From NCBI RefSeq assembly GCF_002934625.1, contig NZ_PTJD01000005.1, positions 1 through 64,000 on the forward strand: a stretch of DNA of 64,000 bases. The letters run 5' to 3'. The position numbers and the translations under genes are program-made. The notes beneath the pieces were generated by a model. That model saw nothing but the letters and a program-made list of their open reading frames with translations, did no database searches and was not told the origin of the DNA. The DNA comes from Kineococcus xinjiangensis (GTDB taxonomy: Bacteria > Actinomycetota > Actinomycetes > Actinomycetales > Kineococcaceae). Shown here piece after piece: positions 1 to 8,201 of the stretch (positions within the stretch are counted from its first letter, which is position 1; the number at the start of each line of letters is the position of its first letter).

Positions 1-63
1 GGCCGATTGACCCCTATCGAGTACGAGACCATCATGACCGCACCGGCCAATCAGGCCGCGTGA
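1..63 (+). CDS. IS3-family transposase, C-terminal end only
   Basis: Reading from base 1, the frame gives 20 codons ending in TGA at 61-63. The translation (GRLTPIEYETIMTAPANQAA) resembles the C-terminal tail of actinobacterial IS3-family OrfB transposases, which close with a P-x-E-Y/F motif shortly after the last catalytic helix. Only the tail is present because the window begins inside the gene. The catalytic DDE residues cannot be seen. The family call rests on this short tail and on the truncated host gene just beyond it. Confidence 0.6.
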   Translation, partial: GRLTPIEYETIMTAPANQAA

Positions 64-97
64 CCTGATCTGACACCGGATCATGCAGCAGACCCCA
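1..97 (+). mobile_element. Right end of an IS3-like insertion sequence (continues left of window)
   Basis: The first 63 bases encode the last residues of a transposase. The element probably ends near base 97, where the sequence reads ...CA, as expected for IS3-type ends (5'-TG...CA-3'). From base 98 onward the minus strand is homologous to the sigma gene at 547-1206, so the junction marks the insertion point. The left end is outside the window, so the target duplication cannot be checked. Confidence 0.65.
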
Positions 98-202
98 GTA
101 CGAGCGGACCGCCTGGGCATGCCGGTCGAAGATGACGCCGAAGCCCTCGGGGTCGCCGTCGGCAGCGCGCTGCCACAGCTCTCCGTCGCTCAGCTCGTTC
201 AT
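32..202 (-). pseudogene. ECF sigma factor gene truncated by the IS element
   Basis: From ATG at 202 the frame begins MNELSDGELWQRAADG and continues through FGVIFDRHAQAVRSY. It matches residues 1-40 of the intact sigma factor at 547-1206 (DDELWSRAAAG, FGVLFQRHEHAVRSY) and is sigma region 2.1. Similarity stops at the RSY codons (about base 98). After that the frame runs into IS sequence and stops at 32-34, so regions 2.2-4 are lost. The fragment and the intact gene lie head to head. They are either old paralogues or the product of an inverted partial duplication. Confidence 0.7.
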
Positions 203-546
203 GAGGGTCACATCATGAAGTGCCCGCAGCCACCCCGACGCTCCCAACTACTTTGCGCCACCTACCGTCACGGCGTGTCCAGTCGATCTTGGCTACTCGC
301 TTTGGAGCGCTGGGCGCGACATGCGCAGCAAGGCGTGAACGGTGTGACGAGACGCCTGGCGTCACGGCAGGAGTCGTTGCCCGAAGAGGCCCGCCGGTCG
401 TCCTGGTACGTCACCTACTTGGTGGAAGCGCTGTCGGCGCGGAAGGGTCCGGTGCTGGCACCATCGTGGCTGCCGGTGGCCTGACGCCTCCCGCAGATTG
501 GGATGGAACTCGTCGCATGCTGCGGCCATAGGGAGGTGTGACCCCT
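203..546. other. Intergenic stretch between truncated and intact sigma genes
   Basis: About 344 bases with no convincing gene; the short open frames here show no recognisable domain. It should hold the promoters of the divergent sigma gene and its truncated neighbour, but I see no clear -35/-10 pair. The ribosome-binding GGGAGG at 531-536 belongs to the gene starting at 547. Confidence 0.5.
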
Positions 547-1206
547 GTGGATGAAGCACCAGATGACGAGCTGTGGTCACGAGCCGCGGCCGGGGAGGTG
601 GAGTGCTTCGGTGTCCTCTTCCAGCGCCACGAGCATGCGGTGCGCTCCTACTGTCACCGGCGTACCGGCTCCCTGGACGCGGCCGATGACCTGCTCTCGA
701 TCGTCTTCCTCGAGGCATGGCGCCGGCGCCAGGACGTCGAGCTGCACGGCGACTCGCTGCTGCCGTGGTTCCTCTCCGTCGCCGCCTACACCATGCGTCA
801 CCGCTGGCGCACCGCGAGGCGCCACCGGGCGGCCCTAGCGCGGCTACCCGTTGAGCTGACCACGCCCGACCACGCCGACGAGGTCGCCGAACGGCTCGAC
901 GGCGCGACGGCCTTGGACAGTGCCCAGCGGGCCTTCGCCCGCCTCAAGCCCGCCGACCAGGACGTCCTGGCCCTCTGCGTCGGCCAGGGCCTGGACTACG
1001 CCGCCGCATCCGTCGCTCTCGGTGTCCCGATCGGCACGGTCCGGTCTCGCTTGTCCCGCGCCCGTGCTCGCCTGCGCCAACTCCTCGAGGAAGACCCACC
1101 CGGTGAGGCATCCGCGTCCCCGGTCACGGCCCTCCACCTCGGCAGGCCCACCGTCGCCCTCACCTCAGCTCAGGCCGCGCCCACGACTGCGCAGGAGACC
1201 CCGTGA
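547..1206 (+). CDS. ECF-type RNA polymerase sigma factor
   Basis: This 219-aa protein is a sigma-70 family factor of the extracytoplasmic-function type. Region 2 covers about residues 5-80 (DELWSRAAAGEVECFGVLF, then AADDLLSIVFLEAWRRR, the core-binding and -10 recognition helices). Region 4 covers about residues 125-180, with a helix-turn-helix read as AAASVALGVPIGTVRSRLSRAR. GTG at 547 is chosen over GTG at 538 because GGGAGG at 531-536 sits 10 bases before 547 but only one base before 538. The stop overlaps the ATG of the next gene, a single-pass membrane protein, as in sigma/anti-sigma pairs. The proline/alanine-rich tail after residue 185 is not part of the conserved fold. Confidence 0.9.
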   Translation: MDEAPDDELWSRAAAGEVECFGVLFQRHEHAVRSYCHRRTGSLDAADDLLSIVFLEAWRRRQDVELHGDSLLPWFLSVAAYTMRHRWRTARRHRAALARLPVELTTPDHADEVAERLDGATALDSAQRAFARLKPADQDVLALCVGQGLDYAAASVALGVPIGTVRSRLSRARARLRQLLEEDPPGEASASPVTALHLGRPTVALTSAQAAPTTAQETP

Positions 1207-2333
1207 TGCTCACCACGCCGCCCATGGACCCTCGACGCAAGGACGCGATGACCCGCTACCTCCAGCGGGAGGCAGCTACCACCCTGCAAGCGACCTCCAA
1301 GCAGCGCACCCCCCGCCGCCTGTCGCTCATCGGCGCATCGGCCGGCCTGGCCGCCGCTGTGGCTGTCGCCGTCGTCATCACCCACGGGACCGAGCTCGGG
1401 CAGCGGGGCCCCGCGATGGGGCTGGTCGCGTACAGCCTCCCCGTGCCGACCGAGGCGCCGACCAACTGCGACGAACAGTCGGCGTTCAGCTACCCCGCCT
1501 TCGAGAAGGTCCCGGAGCTGCTCCACCTCCTGCCCGAAGCACCACCGGAGACGGTGCTCGCCGGCGCGATCGTGGAGGTCACCGCCTGCAACCGGGGCGC
1601 CTGGCCGGCGGCCAGCTTCCTGCGTTTGGCCCCGGATCGCGGCCGCGCCGAGAAGGCCCTGACCGTCTGGGGACCCAACGCCGCGGGCTTGCCCATGGAC
1701 CTGCGCGACGGCGAGCAGGGCGTGCGCATAACCGAGGTCGCCGGGCAGCCGGCGCGCGTGCGGGTCACGGACTGGGGCGTCGTGCAGTCCTGGAGCACCG
1801 GCTCGGAGCACTGGGTGATCACCGCGGCCGGCATGGATCCGCGCACCGTTGCTCAGGTCGCTGAGCACGTCGTCCTCAACGACGGCATTGAGGGACTGGC
1901 CCAGCAGCTGCCCGACATGGAGAACATCGCCCTGCCTCCCGAGCCGAAGGGAGCAGTGGCCACCTACACCGTCCGCTACGAGGTTCCCGGGGCGAACGTG
2001 GAGGGCTCACAGGACTTCGACGCCCCGGGGATGCACATCCAGGTCGGTCCAGGCCTCACCCCTTGGTCGGCCGCTCTGAGCACCGGCCCACTCGAAGACC
2101 AGGGCATCTTCGACATCAACGGCACCCTCGGAACGGGCGTCAGCAACGGCGGCGTCCCCGGCGGAGTGGCTTGGCAGATCACCCCCGACCTCACCGCCAC
2201 CGTCTTCGGCACAGCAAGCCGCGACAGCACCGGCTACCGCGACCTGGTGCCGCTGATGCGCACTCTGCAGCCCGTGACGCCGGACGACCCGCGCTTCGCG
2301 GACCCGGCCGTCGACACCAGGGCCGGCGGCTGA
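1206..2333 (+). CDS. Single-pass membrane protein paired with ECF sigma factor (possible anti-sigma or signal partner)
   Basis: This 375-aa protein has a cytoplasmic N-terminus of about 38 residues, one transmembrane segment at about residues 40-58 (LIGASAGLAAAVAVAVVI), and a large extracytoplasmic part. ATG at 1206 overlaps the TGA of the sigma gene and lies 7 bases after AGGAGA. The layout and coupling resemble the membrane proteins that follow many actinobacterial ECF factors (CU044_5270-type). The N-terminal segment lacks the Hx3Cx2C motif of zinc anti-sigma domains, so direct sigma binding is an inference. The outer domain has no fold I recognise; its two early cysteines could form a disulfide. 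It could also be a regulated target rather than a regulator. Confidence 0.6.
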   Translation: MLTTPPMDPRRKDAMTRYLQREAATTLQATSKQRTPRRLSLIGASAGLAAAVAVAVVITHGTELGQRGPAMGLVAYSLPVPTEAPTNCDEQSAFSYPAFEKVPELLHLLPEAPPETVLAGAIVEVTACNRGAWPAASFLRLAPDRGRAEKALTVWGPNAAGLPMDLRDGEQGVRITEVAGQPARVRVTDWGVVQSWSTGSEHWVITAAGMDPRTVAQVAEHVVLNDGIEGLAQQLPDMENIALPPEPKGAVATYTVRYEVPGANVEGSQDFDAPGMHIQVGPGLTPWSAALSTGPLEDQGIFDINGTLGTGVSNGGVPGGVAWQITPDLTATVFGTASRDSTGYRDLVPLMRTLQPVTPDDPRFADPAVDTRAGG

Positions 2334-2436
2334 TCGGAACGGCGAGGGCGGCGCTGTCTCGTACCGGCGCCGCCCTTCTGGTCCTGACACTGGTGCAGGA
2401 GCGTCAACGCTGAGTCGATGAACTTCGCCTTCGCAT

Positions 2437-3375
2437 TCAAGGGATCCGGTAGGCGTCGCGCGGGGTGCGGTCGCCGAGGACTTGGTGGGGTCGGCGGGTG
2501 TTGTAGGTATGTCGGAACAGGTTGACCTCTACCGCGAGGGCATCGCCGTCGTCGATGATCGCGCGGTAGAGGTGCTCGTACTTGAGCGTGCCGAAGAAGC
2601 GCTCCACGACCCCGTTGGTCTGCGGGCTCCTGACTCTGGTGCGGACGTGCCGCAGCAGCGGGTCTGGGCCGGTGAACAGCTGCGCGAAGGTGTCTCCGCG
2701 GAAGCACGGCCCGTTGTCCGTGACCAGCGCGATGGGTGCGGGTTGGTCGAGGAGCTCCCCGGTGGCCTCGTCGAGGACCTCGACACTGCCGCGGTCGGCC
2801 CGCAGGTCCTCCAAGTTCAGCTGCCGTTGCGCTGCGTCGACGGCCGCCCGGACGCAGGCGACGGCGTCGCCGCCGCGACTCGTCGTCGTCACGGTGACAG
2901 CGAGGCAGAACTTCGTGGCGTAGTCCACGACCGCGCAGAGCCGCCAGATGCCGCCGGTGGGGGTCTCGAACGAGGTGGGGGTACCTCCCGCTTGCGGGGG
3001 AAAGTCCATCTGCCACAGCCGGTTCCTCACCATGGGCGGGTCGTGGAAGACGCGGCGGCGCACCATCGACCACGCCTTGCGGTCAGCCCGGAAGCCCGAC
3101 GACAGCAGCAGACCGCGTCGCAGCAGCGCCCTGCGGACGGTGGAGGTGGACACCTGCTGGCCGTCAGCACGCATGAGGGCGGCGTTTTTGCGATGGCCCC
3201 ACGCCGGCCAGTCCGCGGCGTCCTTCGCCGCCAGCGCCTCCACGGCGTCCACCTTCGGAGACGGCCAAGGACCGCGGTCAGGATGCTCGGGACCGAGCCG
3301 GCGGTAGCGGGTGAGCCGGCGGCGGTAGGTCCGCTCCGGGATCCCAGCCAGCTTGGCGAACCTCGAGACCGGCAA
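2437..3375 (-). CDS. IS3-like transposase OrfB (DDE integrase catalytic domain)
   Basis: The product is 312 aa from a TTG at 3375. It carries an N-terminal helical part (ERTYRRRLTRYRRLG, then HRKNAALM) and an rve integrase core. The catalytic triad is visible: Asp in LWQMDF, Asp in VTDNGPCF, and Glu in NGVVERFFGTLK, followed by the typical YNTRRPHQ. The frame is open upstream of 3375 (GVLEALRGEAGLPVSRFAK), so in the active element OrfB would be made as an OrfA-OrfB fusion through a -1 frameshift rather than from this TTG. The gene looks intact; the defect lies in orfA. Confidence 0.85.
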   Translation of the reverse strand: MPVSRFAKLAGIPERTYRRRLTRYRRLGPEHPDRGPWPSPKVDAVEALAAKDAADWPAWGHRKNAALMRADGQQVSTSTVRRALLRRGLLLSSGFRADRKAWSMVRRRVFHDPPMVRNRLWQMDFPPQAGGTPTSFETPTGGIWRLCAVVDYATKFCLAVTVTTTSRGGDAVACVRAAVDAAQRQLNLEDLRADRGSVEVLDEATGELLDQPAPIALVTDNGPCFRGDTFAQLFTGPDPLLRHVRTRVRSPQTNGVVERFFGTLKYEHLYRAIIDDGDALAVEVNLFRHTYNTRRPHQVLGDRTPRDAYRIP

Positions 3376-3389
3376 GCCTGCCTCGCCCC

Positions 3390-3780
3390 TCAGGGCCTCG
3401 AGGACTCCGAAGGGCCCCGCGACCCCGGTGAGGTTGCTCCTGTCCCGGAGGTCTCTGGGTAGTGGGTGGCGGTCTGCAGGATCCGCAGCGCGATGGTCGT
3501 CTCAGCCAGGGCGAGCTTGAGCTGCTCGTTCTCCGCCCCGCAACCGCCTCTCGATCATCGTGCCGGGCCCTGGCGGGCCGGGCTTCTTCGCCACCAGCCC
3601 TTCCCGACCCGCGGCGATGAAGCGGTCCGGCCATGCATCGACGGTGATGGCACTGACCCCGTGGCGGCGGGCCGCCTCGGTCATGGACAGCTCCCCGGCC
3701 AGTACTGCCAAGACCACGGAGAGCTGGACGTCGGAGCTGACCAGGCGGGGCCGCGACCGGCTCACGGCACACCGGACCAC
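3390..3780 (-). pseudogene. IS3-like OrfA (HTH plus leucine zipper), frameshifted
   Basis: The first 92 codons from 3780 give a winged-helix/HTH region (LSMTEAARRHGVSAITVDAW) and then run to an early stop at 3502. In another frame the sequence continues as ENEQLKLALAETTIALRILQ, the leucine-zipper tail of OrfA, ending at TGA 3390-3392. The frames join if one base is removed from the CCCC run at 3536-3539, restoring RLRAENEQLK. The element is therefore probably immobile unless this is a sequencing error in a homopolymer. Confidence 0.7.
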
Positions 3781-3832
3781 AAGCTAACTAGGGCTCTGGT
3801 CATGCCACATATCTTGAAGCACCACAACCCAC

Positions 3833-3853
3833 TAGGGTCGAACGCATGTTCGA
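3833..3853 (+). promoter_or_regulatory. Leaderless promoter with a perfect LexA (SOS) box
   Basis: TAGGGT at 3833-3838 is a -10 hexamer, followed by TCGAACGCATGTTCGA at 3838-3853. The latter is an exact palindromic match to the actinobacterial LexA site TCGAAC-N4-GTTCGA. The start codon ATG at 3846 lies inside the box, 7 bases after the -10, so LexA would cover both the transcription start and the start codon. The upstream IS element ends shortly before the expected -35 region. Confidence 0.85.
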
Positions 3854-4253
3854 TCAGCGGCGCTCCGGTCGTGGCGCCGCGCCGCGGGTCCCGGGCGCCC
3901 CGCCGGGGTGGCCGCCGGGGGTCCTCCCGCCGGCGGCCCCGGACTTCGAGGCGAGCGCGGTGGCGTGGCTGCTCGACCAGGCGCCTCCGGAGTACCGGGC
4001 GTACCCGGCGGCGCGCCGGCACCCCGTGCTGCTCGTGTGGCTCGTGGCCCACCACGTCGACGCGCAGGCGGAGGCGGTGCGGCGGGCCGTCGCCACCGCC
4101 CGGGTGGACCTGAGCGACGTGCTGCCCGTGGAGATGGCCCCGCGCGTCTTCGAGCTGCTGGAGCGGGAGGACCTGCGCCTGCGCCGGGTGCGGCGGGCCG
4201 TGGCGCTGCTGCAGGAGGCGCTGCACGGCCGCCGCTACGTGCCGCGACTGTGA
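3846..4253 (+). CDS. Small SOS-regulated protein of unknown function
   Basis: A 135-aa protein with a basic, proline-rich N-terminus (to about residue 35) and a helical, arginine-rich remainder (DFEASAVAWLLDQAPPEYRAYPAARRHP, then VLEREDLRLRRVRRAVALLQEAL-like helices). No signal peptide, membrane segment or catalytic motif is visible. ATG at 3846 has no Shine-Dalgarno; it follows a -10 hexamer by 7 bases, so the message is probably leaderless. The perfect LexA box across the start indicates induction by DNA damage. It is transcribed toward dxs, but the 174-base gap with its own promoter suggests dxs is separate. I do not recognise the family. Plausible roles are in checkpoint control or repair, but nothing in the sequence proves that. 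Confidence 0.8.
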   Translation: MFDQRRSGRGAAPRVPGAPPGWPPGVLPPAAPDFEASAVAWLLDQAPPEYRAYPAARRHPVLLVWLVAHHVDAQAEAVRRAVATARVDLSDVLPVEMAPRVFELLEREDLRLRRVRRAVALLQEALHGRRYVPRL

Positions 4254-4342
4254 CCCGCACCCGGGGTGACGGTGAACGGGGGGCGACTGTGAGGATCCTG
4301 CGGGGGCGCCCGCGCCGGGCGGCCGGGTCCGCGACCTGCTCT

Positions 4343-4348
4343 TACACT
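4343..4348 (+). promoter_or_regulatory. Likely -10 element for dxs
   Basis: TACACT at 4343-4348 lies 80 bases before dxs in an otherwise extremely GC-rich gap. No good -35 is visible, as is common in this phylum. The leader would be about 75 bases. Confidence 0.4.
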
Positions 4349-4427
4349 CGACACGGCGAGGCCGCCGAGGCCCCGTCCGCGCCCGCCCCGGCGAGGCGCA
4401 CGGCCGCACCCCAGGAGGACACCCCGG

Positions 4428-6332
4428 ATGGGGCTGCTCGCATCGATCACCCGACCCCAGGACCTGCGCAAGCTCGACCAGCACGAGCTCGAGCAGCTCG
4501 CCGGGGAGATCCGCGACTTCCTGGTCGCGTCCGTCAGCCGCACCGGCGGCCACCTCGGCCCCAACCTCGGCGTCGTCGAGCTGACGATCGCCCTGCACCG
4601 GGTGTTCGACTCCCCGCGCGACCGCATCGTCTTCGACACCGGTCACCAGTCCTACGTGCACAAGCTGCTCACGGGGCGCCAGGACTTCACGAGGCTGCGC
4701 GCCCGCGGCGGCCTCTCCGGGTACCCCAGCCGCGCCGAGAGCCCCCACGACGTCGTGGAGAACTCCCACGCCTCCACGTCGCTGTCCTGGGCGGACGGCC
4801 TGGCGCGCGCCCACCAGCTGCGCGGCGAGATCGACCGCCACGTCGTCGCCGTCGTCGGTGACGGCGCCCTGACCGGCGGCATGGCCTGGGAGGCGCTGAA
4901 CAACATCGCCGCCGGCGACCGGCCGGTGATCATCGTCGTCAACGACAACGAGCGCTCCTACGCGCCCACCATCGGCGGCCTGGCCTCGCACCTGGCGACG
5001 CTGCGCACCACCAGCGGCTACGAGAAGTTCCTGGAGTGGGGCCGCGGCACCCTGCGCCGCGCGGGCGGTCCCGGGCGCCTCGCCTACGACACCCTCCACG
5101 GGATGAAGAAGGGGATCAAGGACATCGTCGCGCCCCAGGGCCTCTTCGAGGACCTCGGGCTGAAGTACGTCGGCCCCGTCGACGGCCACGACGTCACTGC
5201 GATGGAGCACGCGCTGCGCCGGGCCCGCGCCTACGGCGGCCCCGTCATCGTGCACGCCATCACCCAGAAGGGCCGCGGCTACCGTCCCGCCCTCGACGAC
5301 GACCTGGACCACTTCCACGCCGTCGGCGTCATCGACCCCGAGACGGGGGAGGCGCAGGCGTCCTCCGGCTCCTCGTGGACGAGCGTGTTCGCGGAGGAGA
5401 TGGTCGCGATCGGCGCCGAGCGCGACGACGTCGTGGGCATCACCGCCGCGATGCTCGCCCCCGTCGGCCTCGACGCCTTCGCCCGCGCCCACCCCGACCG
5501 GGTCTTCGACGTCGGCATCGCGGAGCAGCACGCCGTGACCGCCGCGGCCGGCATGGCCGCCGGCGGCCTGCACCCGGTGGTCGCCGTCTACGCCACGTTC
5601 ATCAACCGCGCCTTCGACCAGGTCCTCATGGACGTCGCGCTGCACCGGGCGGGCGTCACCTTCGTCCTCGACCGCGCCGGGGTGACCGGACCCGACGGGG
5701 CCAGCCACCACGGCATGTGGGACATGGCGCTGCTGCGCATCGTGCCCGGCCTGCGCCTGGCCGCCCCCCGCGACGCCACCACCCTGCGCGAGGAGCTGCG
5801 TGAGGCGCTCGACGTCACCGACGCCCCCACGGTCGTCCGCTTCAGCAAGGGCAAGGTGCCCGCCGACCTGCCCGCCATCGCCCGCACCGGCGGCGTCGAC
5901 GTCCTCGAGGGGCCCTCGTGGGCGGAGGGCGACGACGTCCTGCTCGTCGCCGTGGGCTCGATGGTGCCGACCTGCCTCGACGTGGCCGCCCGGCTGCGCG
6001 CGCAGGGCGTCGGCGTCACCGTCGTCGACCCGCGCTGGGTGGTGCCGCTGGACGCCGCGCTCGTCGACCTCGCCCGCCTCCACCGCCACGTGGCGGTCGT
6101 GGAGGACGGCGGGGAGGCCGGGGGCGTCGGCGGCGCGCTGGCAGACCTGCTGCGCCGCGAGGGCGTCACCGCCGACGTGCTGACGTTCGCCCTGCCGCAG
6201 CGCTTCCTCGACCACGGCACCCGCGACGAGGTGCTGGAGGAGGCCGGGCTGGCGCCGCAGGCGGTCTCCCTGCGCATCGTGGAGGCCGTCGCCCGCCTGC
6301 AGGAGGTCGACGCGCCCGCCGGCACGGCCTGA
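4428..6332 (+). CDS. dxs: 1-deoxy-D-xylulose-5-phosphate synthase
   Basis: The 634-aa enzyme condenses pyruvate with glyceraldehyde 3-phosphate, the first step of the MEP isoprenoid pathway. Its length is normal for the family. Residues 1-310 carry the thiamine-diphosphate binding part: [11 protein letters not shown] near residue 70 and [16 protein letters not shown] near 144, the Mg-ThDP motif. The transketolase pyrimidine-binding domain follows with [15 protein letters not shown], and a C-terminal transketolase domain ends the protein. A strong AGGAGG precedes ATG 4428. The gene is single, followed by a hairpin and a convergent gene. ThDP enzymes of this family act as cytosolic homodimers. 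Confidence 0.97.
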   Translation: MGLLASITRPQDLRKLDQHELEQLAGEIRDFLVASVSRTGGHLGPNLGVVELTIALHRVFDSPRDRIVFDTGHQSYVHKLLTGRQDFTRLRARGGLSGYPSRAESPHDVVENSHASTSLSWADGLARAHQLRGEIDRHVVAVVGDGALTGGMAWEALNNIAAGDRPVIIVVNDNERSYAPTIGGLASHLATLRTTSGYEKFLEWGRGTLRRAGGPGRLAYDTLHGMKKGIKDIVAPQGLFEDLGLKYVGPVDGHDVTAMEHALRRARAYGGPVIVHAITQKGRGYRPALDDDLDHFHAVGVIDPETGEAQASSGSSWTSVFAEEMVAIGAERDDVVGITAAMLAPVGLDAFARAHPDRVFDVGIAEQHAVTAAAGMAAGGLHPVVAVYATFINRAFDQVLMDVALHRAGVTFVLDRAGVTGPDGASHHGMWDMALLRIVPGLRLAAPRDATTLREELREALDVTDAPTVVRFSKGKVPADLPAIARTGGVDVLEGPSWAEGDDVLLVAVGSMVPTCLDVAARLRAQGVGVTVVDPRWVVPLDAALVDLARLHRHVAVVEDGGEAGGVGGALADLLRREGVTADVLTFALPQRFLDHGTRDEVLEEAGLAPQAVSLRIVEAVARLQEVDAPAGTA

Positions 6333-6341
6333 CGCCCGACC

Positions 6342-6363
6342 GGCGCCGCCCCCGGGCGGCGCC
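6342..6363. terminator. Bidirectional hairpin between dxs and the convergent gene
   Basis: A 9-bp perfect stem, GGCGCCGCC (6342-6350) with GGCGGCGCC (6355-6363) and a 4-base loop, lies between two converging stop codons. There is no T-tract on either strand, as usual for GC-rich actinobacteria. Confidence 0.6.
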
Positions 6364-6373
6364 TGCGGGGGCT

Positions 6374-7225
6374 TCAGACCTCCAGCGACTGCCGGGTCAG
6401 GTCCAGCGTCGGCTCGGGCATCGCCACCTCGTGGCGGGTGACGAGCACGGCGCGGGGGAAGGCGCGGTCCTCCACCTCGGTGGCCGACCACGCCGCCCCC
6501 ACGAACGCCGGGTCGACGCGGGCCAGGTCGAACCAGCCGCGCTCGCGCCGCGGCACCGCCACCGCGCGCATGCCGCACTCGTCGTCGCCGACGACGAACG
6601 AGCGCAGCGACTCCGCCGCCAGCAGCGTCGGCACGTCGCAGCCGCCCACGGGACGAAGGACGCCCCCGCCCCGGACGCCCTTGTCGCGGCGCAGGCGCTG
6701 GGCGGCGTACTCGCCCATCCGCTCCAGGTAGCTCAGCGCCCCGCTCGGCTGGCCGCCGTCGGCGTCGGGGCCCAGGCCCACGCGCGCCGCCACCGGCCGC
6801 GGCAGGGGCACCACCCGCTGCGCGCCCGGCGGCGGGAACGGCAGCCGCACCCCCAGGCCCAGGTCCATCGCGCCGCCCAGCACGGGGCGGCTCGCCCAGG
6901 CCGGGCCCAGGTGCGCGGCGGAGGTCACCGGCAGCGCCAGCGGCAGCAGCAGGGCCCACGGGTCCGTGCCTGCCGCGACCTCCTCCTGCAGGGTGCGGTG
7001 GGCGAGCACCCAGTCGCGCACCCGCAGTCGCGCCGAGGCGGGTCCGGCGGGGGCGCCCGCGGCCGCGGCGACCTCCGTCCACGGCACCAGCGGGTCACCG
7101 CCGGCGACGGGCACCTGCACGCCGTCGTCGCCGGGCAGCAGGTCCAGGTCGTCCACGACCACCACGGCGAGCACGGCGCGGCGCAGGGTCGCGCGCAACG
7201 TGGCGGGTTCCGGGGAGGTGGGCAT
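6374..7225 (-). CDS. Hypothetical protein beside dxs
   Basis: A 283-aa protein with no signal peptide and no domain I recognise. It begins MPTSPEPATLRATLRRAVLAVVVVDDLDLLPGDDG and ends with a basic stretch and a beta-rich segment (RERGWFDLARVDPAFVGAAW). ATG at 7225 is preferred to upstream starts because TACGGT lies 6 bases before it, a leaderless arrangement; there is no Shine-Dalgarno. It converges on dxs across a hairpin. A gene of this size beside dxs suggests a lineage-specific hypothetical; I propose no function. Confidence 0.7.
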   Translation of the reverse strand: MPTSPEPATLRATLRRAVLAVVVVDDLDLLPGDDGVQVPVAGGDPLVPWTEVAAAAGAPAGPASARLRVRDWVLAHRTLQEEVAAGTDPWALLLPLALPVTSAAHLGPAWASRPVLGGAMDLGLGVRLPFPPPGAQRVVPLPRPVAARVGLGPDADGGQPSGALSYLERMGEYAAQRLRRDKGVRGGGVLRPVGGCDVPTLLAAESLRSFVVGDDECGMRAVAVPRRERGWFDLARVDPAFVGAAWSATEVEDRAFPRAVLVTRHEVAMPEPTLDLTRQSLEV

Positions 7226-7231
7226 GTGCCG

Positions 7232-7237
7232 ACCGTA
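7232..7237 (-). promoter_or_regulatory. Leaderless -10 for the gene starting at 7225
   Basis: The minus strand reads TACGGT-CGGCAC-ATG: a TANNNT hexamer ending 6 bases before the start codon, with no Shine-Dalgarno. Confidence 0.55.
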
Positions 7238-7364
7238 GTTCGCCCCCGCTCGGGGCGGCATGCCACGGACGGTCACCGTTGCGCCGTTCGGAGGACGGCC
7301 GAGCGGTGTGCCCGTGGGGAGCCGCCGCGCCCGTCCTCACCCGCGCGGGCGCACCCGTTCACCG

Positions 7365-8171
7365 TCAGGGACGGCAGAGCACCTCGCCGTGCAGGATCGT
7401 GAACCAGCCGTCCTCCGCCGCGGCCCACGCCCGCCACCCGGCCGAGATGCGCTCCAGGTCCGCCTGCGTGGCCAGGCCGCTCTCGACGGCGCTGCGGCCG
7501 GTCCCCGACTCCAGGATCCGCTGCGCCCAGGACCCGCCCCACAGCTCCCGCCCGGCGGGGTCGGCGTAGCACCACGTCGACGCCCCGGCGGTGACGTCGC
7601 GGAAGTCGGCCTCGCGGGCCCAGGAGAGCAGGCGGCGACCGGCGTCCGGCTCGGCTCCCCGGGTGCGGGCGACCGCGTCGTACAGGGCGCGCCACTCCTG
7701 CAGGGCGGGTTCGGCGGGGTACCAGGTCATCGCGGCGTAGTCCGCGTCGCGGGCGGCGACGTACCCGCCCGGGCGGCAGACGCGGCGCATCTCCCGCAGG
7801 GCGGCCACCGGGTCGGGCAGGTGCTGCAGGACCTGGTGGGCGTGGACGACGTCGAAGCTGTCGTCGGGGAAGGGCAGCGCGGTCGCGTCCGCCGCGGTGA
7901 AGGTGACCCCCTCGACGCCCCTGCGCGCGCAGTGCGCCCGCGCGGCGTCCAGCGCCTCTGCGGAGGTGTCGACGCCGACGACGGCGCCGGGTGCGACCAG
8001 GGCGGCGAGGTCGGCGGTGATGGAGCCCGCCCCGCAGCCCACGTCCAGCAGCGTCGTGCCGGGGCGCAGGTGGGGGAGCAGGTGGGCGGCGGAGTTCTCG
8101 GCGGTGCGCGTGTCGTAGGTGCGCAGGACCGAGGGCGCGTGGCCGTGGACGTACTCGCCGGTGCTGCTCAT
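7365..8171 (-). CDS. Class I SAM-dependent methyltransferase
   Basis: The 268-aa protein has a Rossmann-type methyltransferase core. Motif I is LLDVGCGAGSITADLAAL (about residues 40-57), the acidic end of strand 2 is GVDTSAEAL, and the later strand is FDVVHAHQVLQHLPDPVAALREM, typical of the Methyltransf_11/25 group that includes UbiE-like enzymes. The substrate cannot be read from sequence; the tryptophan-rich C-terminal third (TWYPAEPALQEW, GGSWAQRILESG) is the substrate-binding part. It stands alone with its own promoter and a palindrome at 8212-8228. A small-molecule substrate is most likely. Confidence 0.88.
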   Translation of the reverse strand: MSSTGEYVHGHAPSVLRTYDTRTAENSAAHLLPHLRPGTTLLDVGCGAGSITADLAALVAPGAVVGVDTSAEALDAARAHCARRGVEGVTFTAADATALPFPDDSFDVVHAHQVLQHLPDPVAALREMRRVCRPGGYVAARDADYAAMTWYPAEPALQEWRALYDAVARTRGAEPDAGRRLLSWAREADFRDVTAGASTWCYADPAGRELWGGSWAQRILESGTGRSAVESGLATQADLERISAGWRAWAAAEDGWFTILHGEVLCRP

Positions 8172-8201
8172 GGTGGCTCCGCTCTCCGTGGTGGGAGGCC
8201 G

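Larger units (their letters stand above)
2437..3780 (-). mobile_element. IS3-like insertion sequence, two-orf type
   Basis: The coding core has orfA (HTH plus leucine zipper, frameshifted) and orfB (DDE integrase) in the usual order, with orfB open in a frame that overlaps the orfA tail. The element lies between the sigma-linked membrane gene and the SOS-controlled gene at 3846. I could not identify convincing terminal inverted repeats by eye, so only the coding core is given; the true ends must lie within 2334-2436 and 3781-3832. Confidence 0.75.

Noticed and set aside
2334-2436. Terminal inverted repeats of the second IS element
   Set aside because: Comparing both flanks by eye gave only short matches such as TGGTGC; not enough to place the ends.
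3762-7082. Minus-strand open frame of over 1100 codons antisense to dxs
   Set aside because: It is low-complexity Gly/Ala/Arg/Val/His sequence with no domain, the usual shadow of a high-GC gene; dxs on the plus strand has full family motifs.
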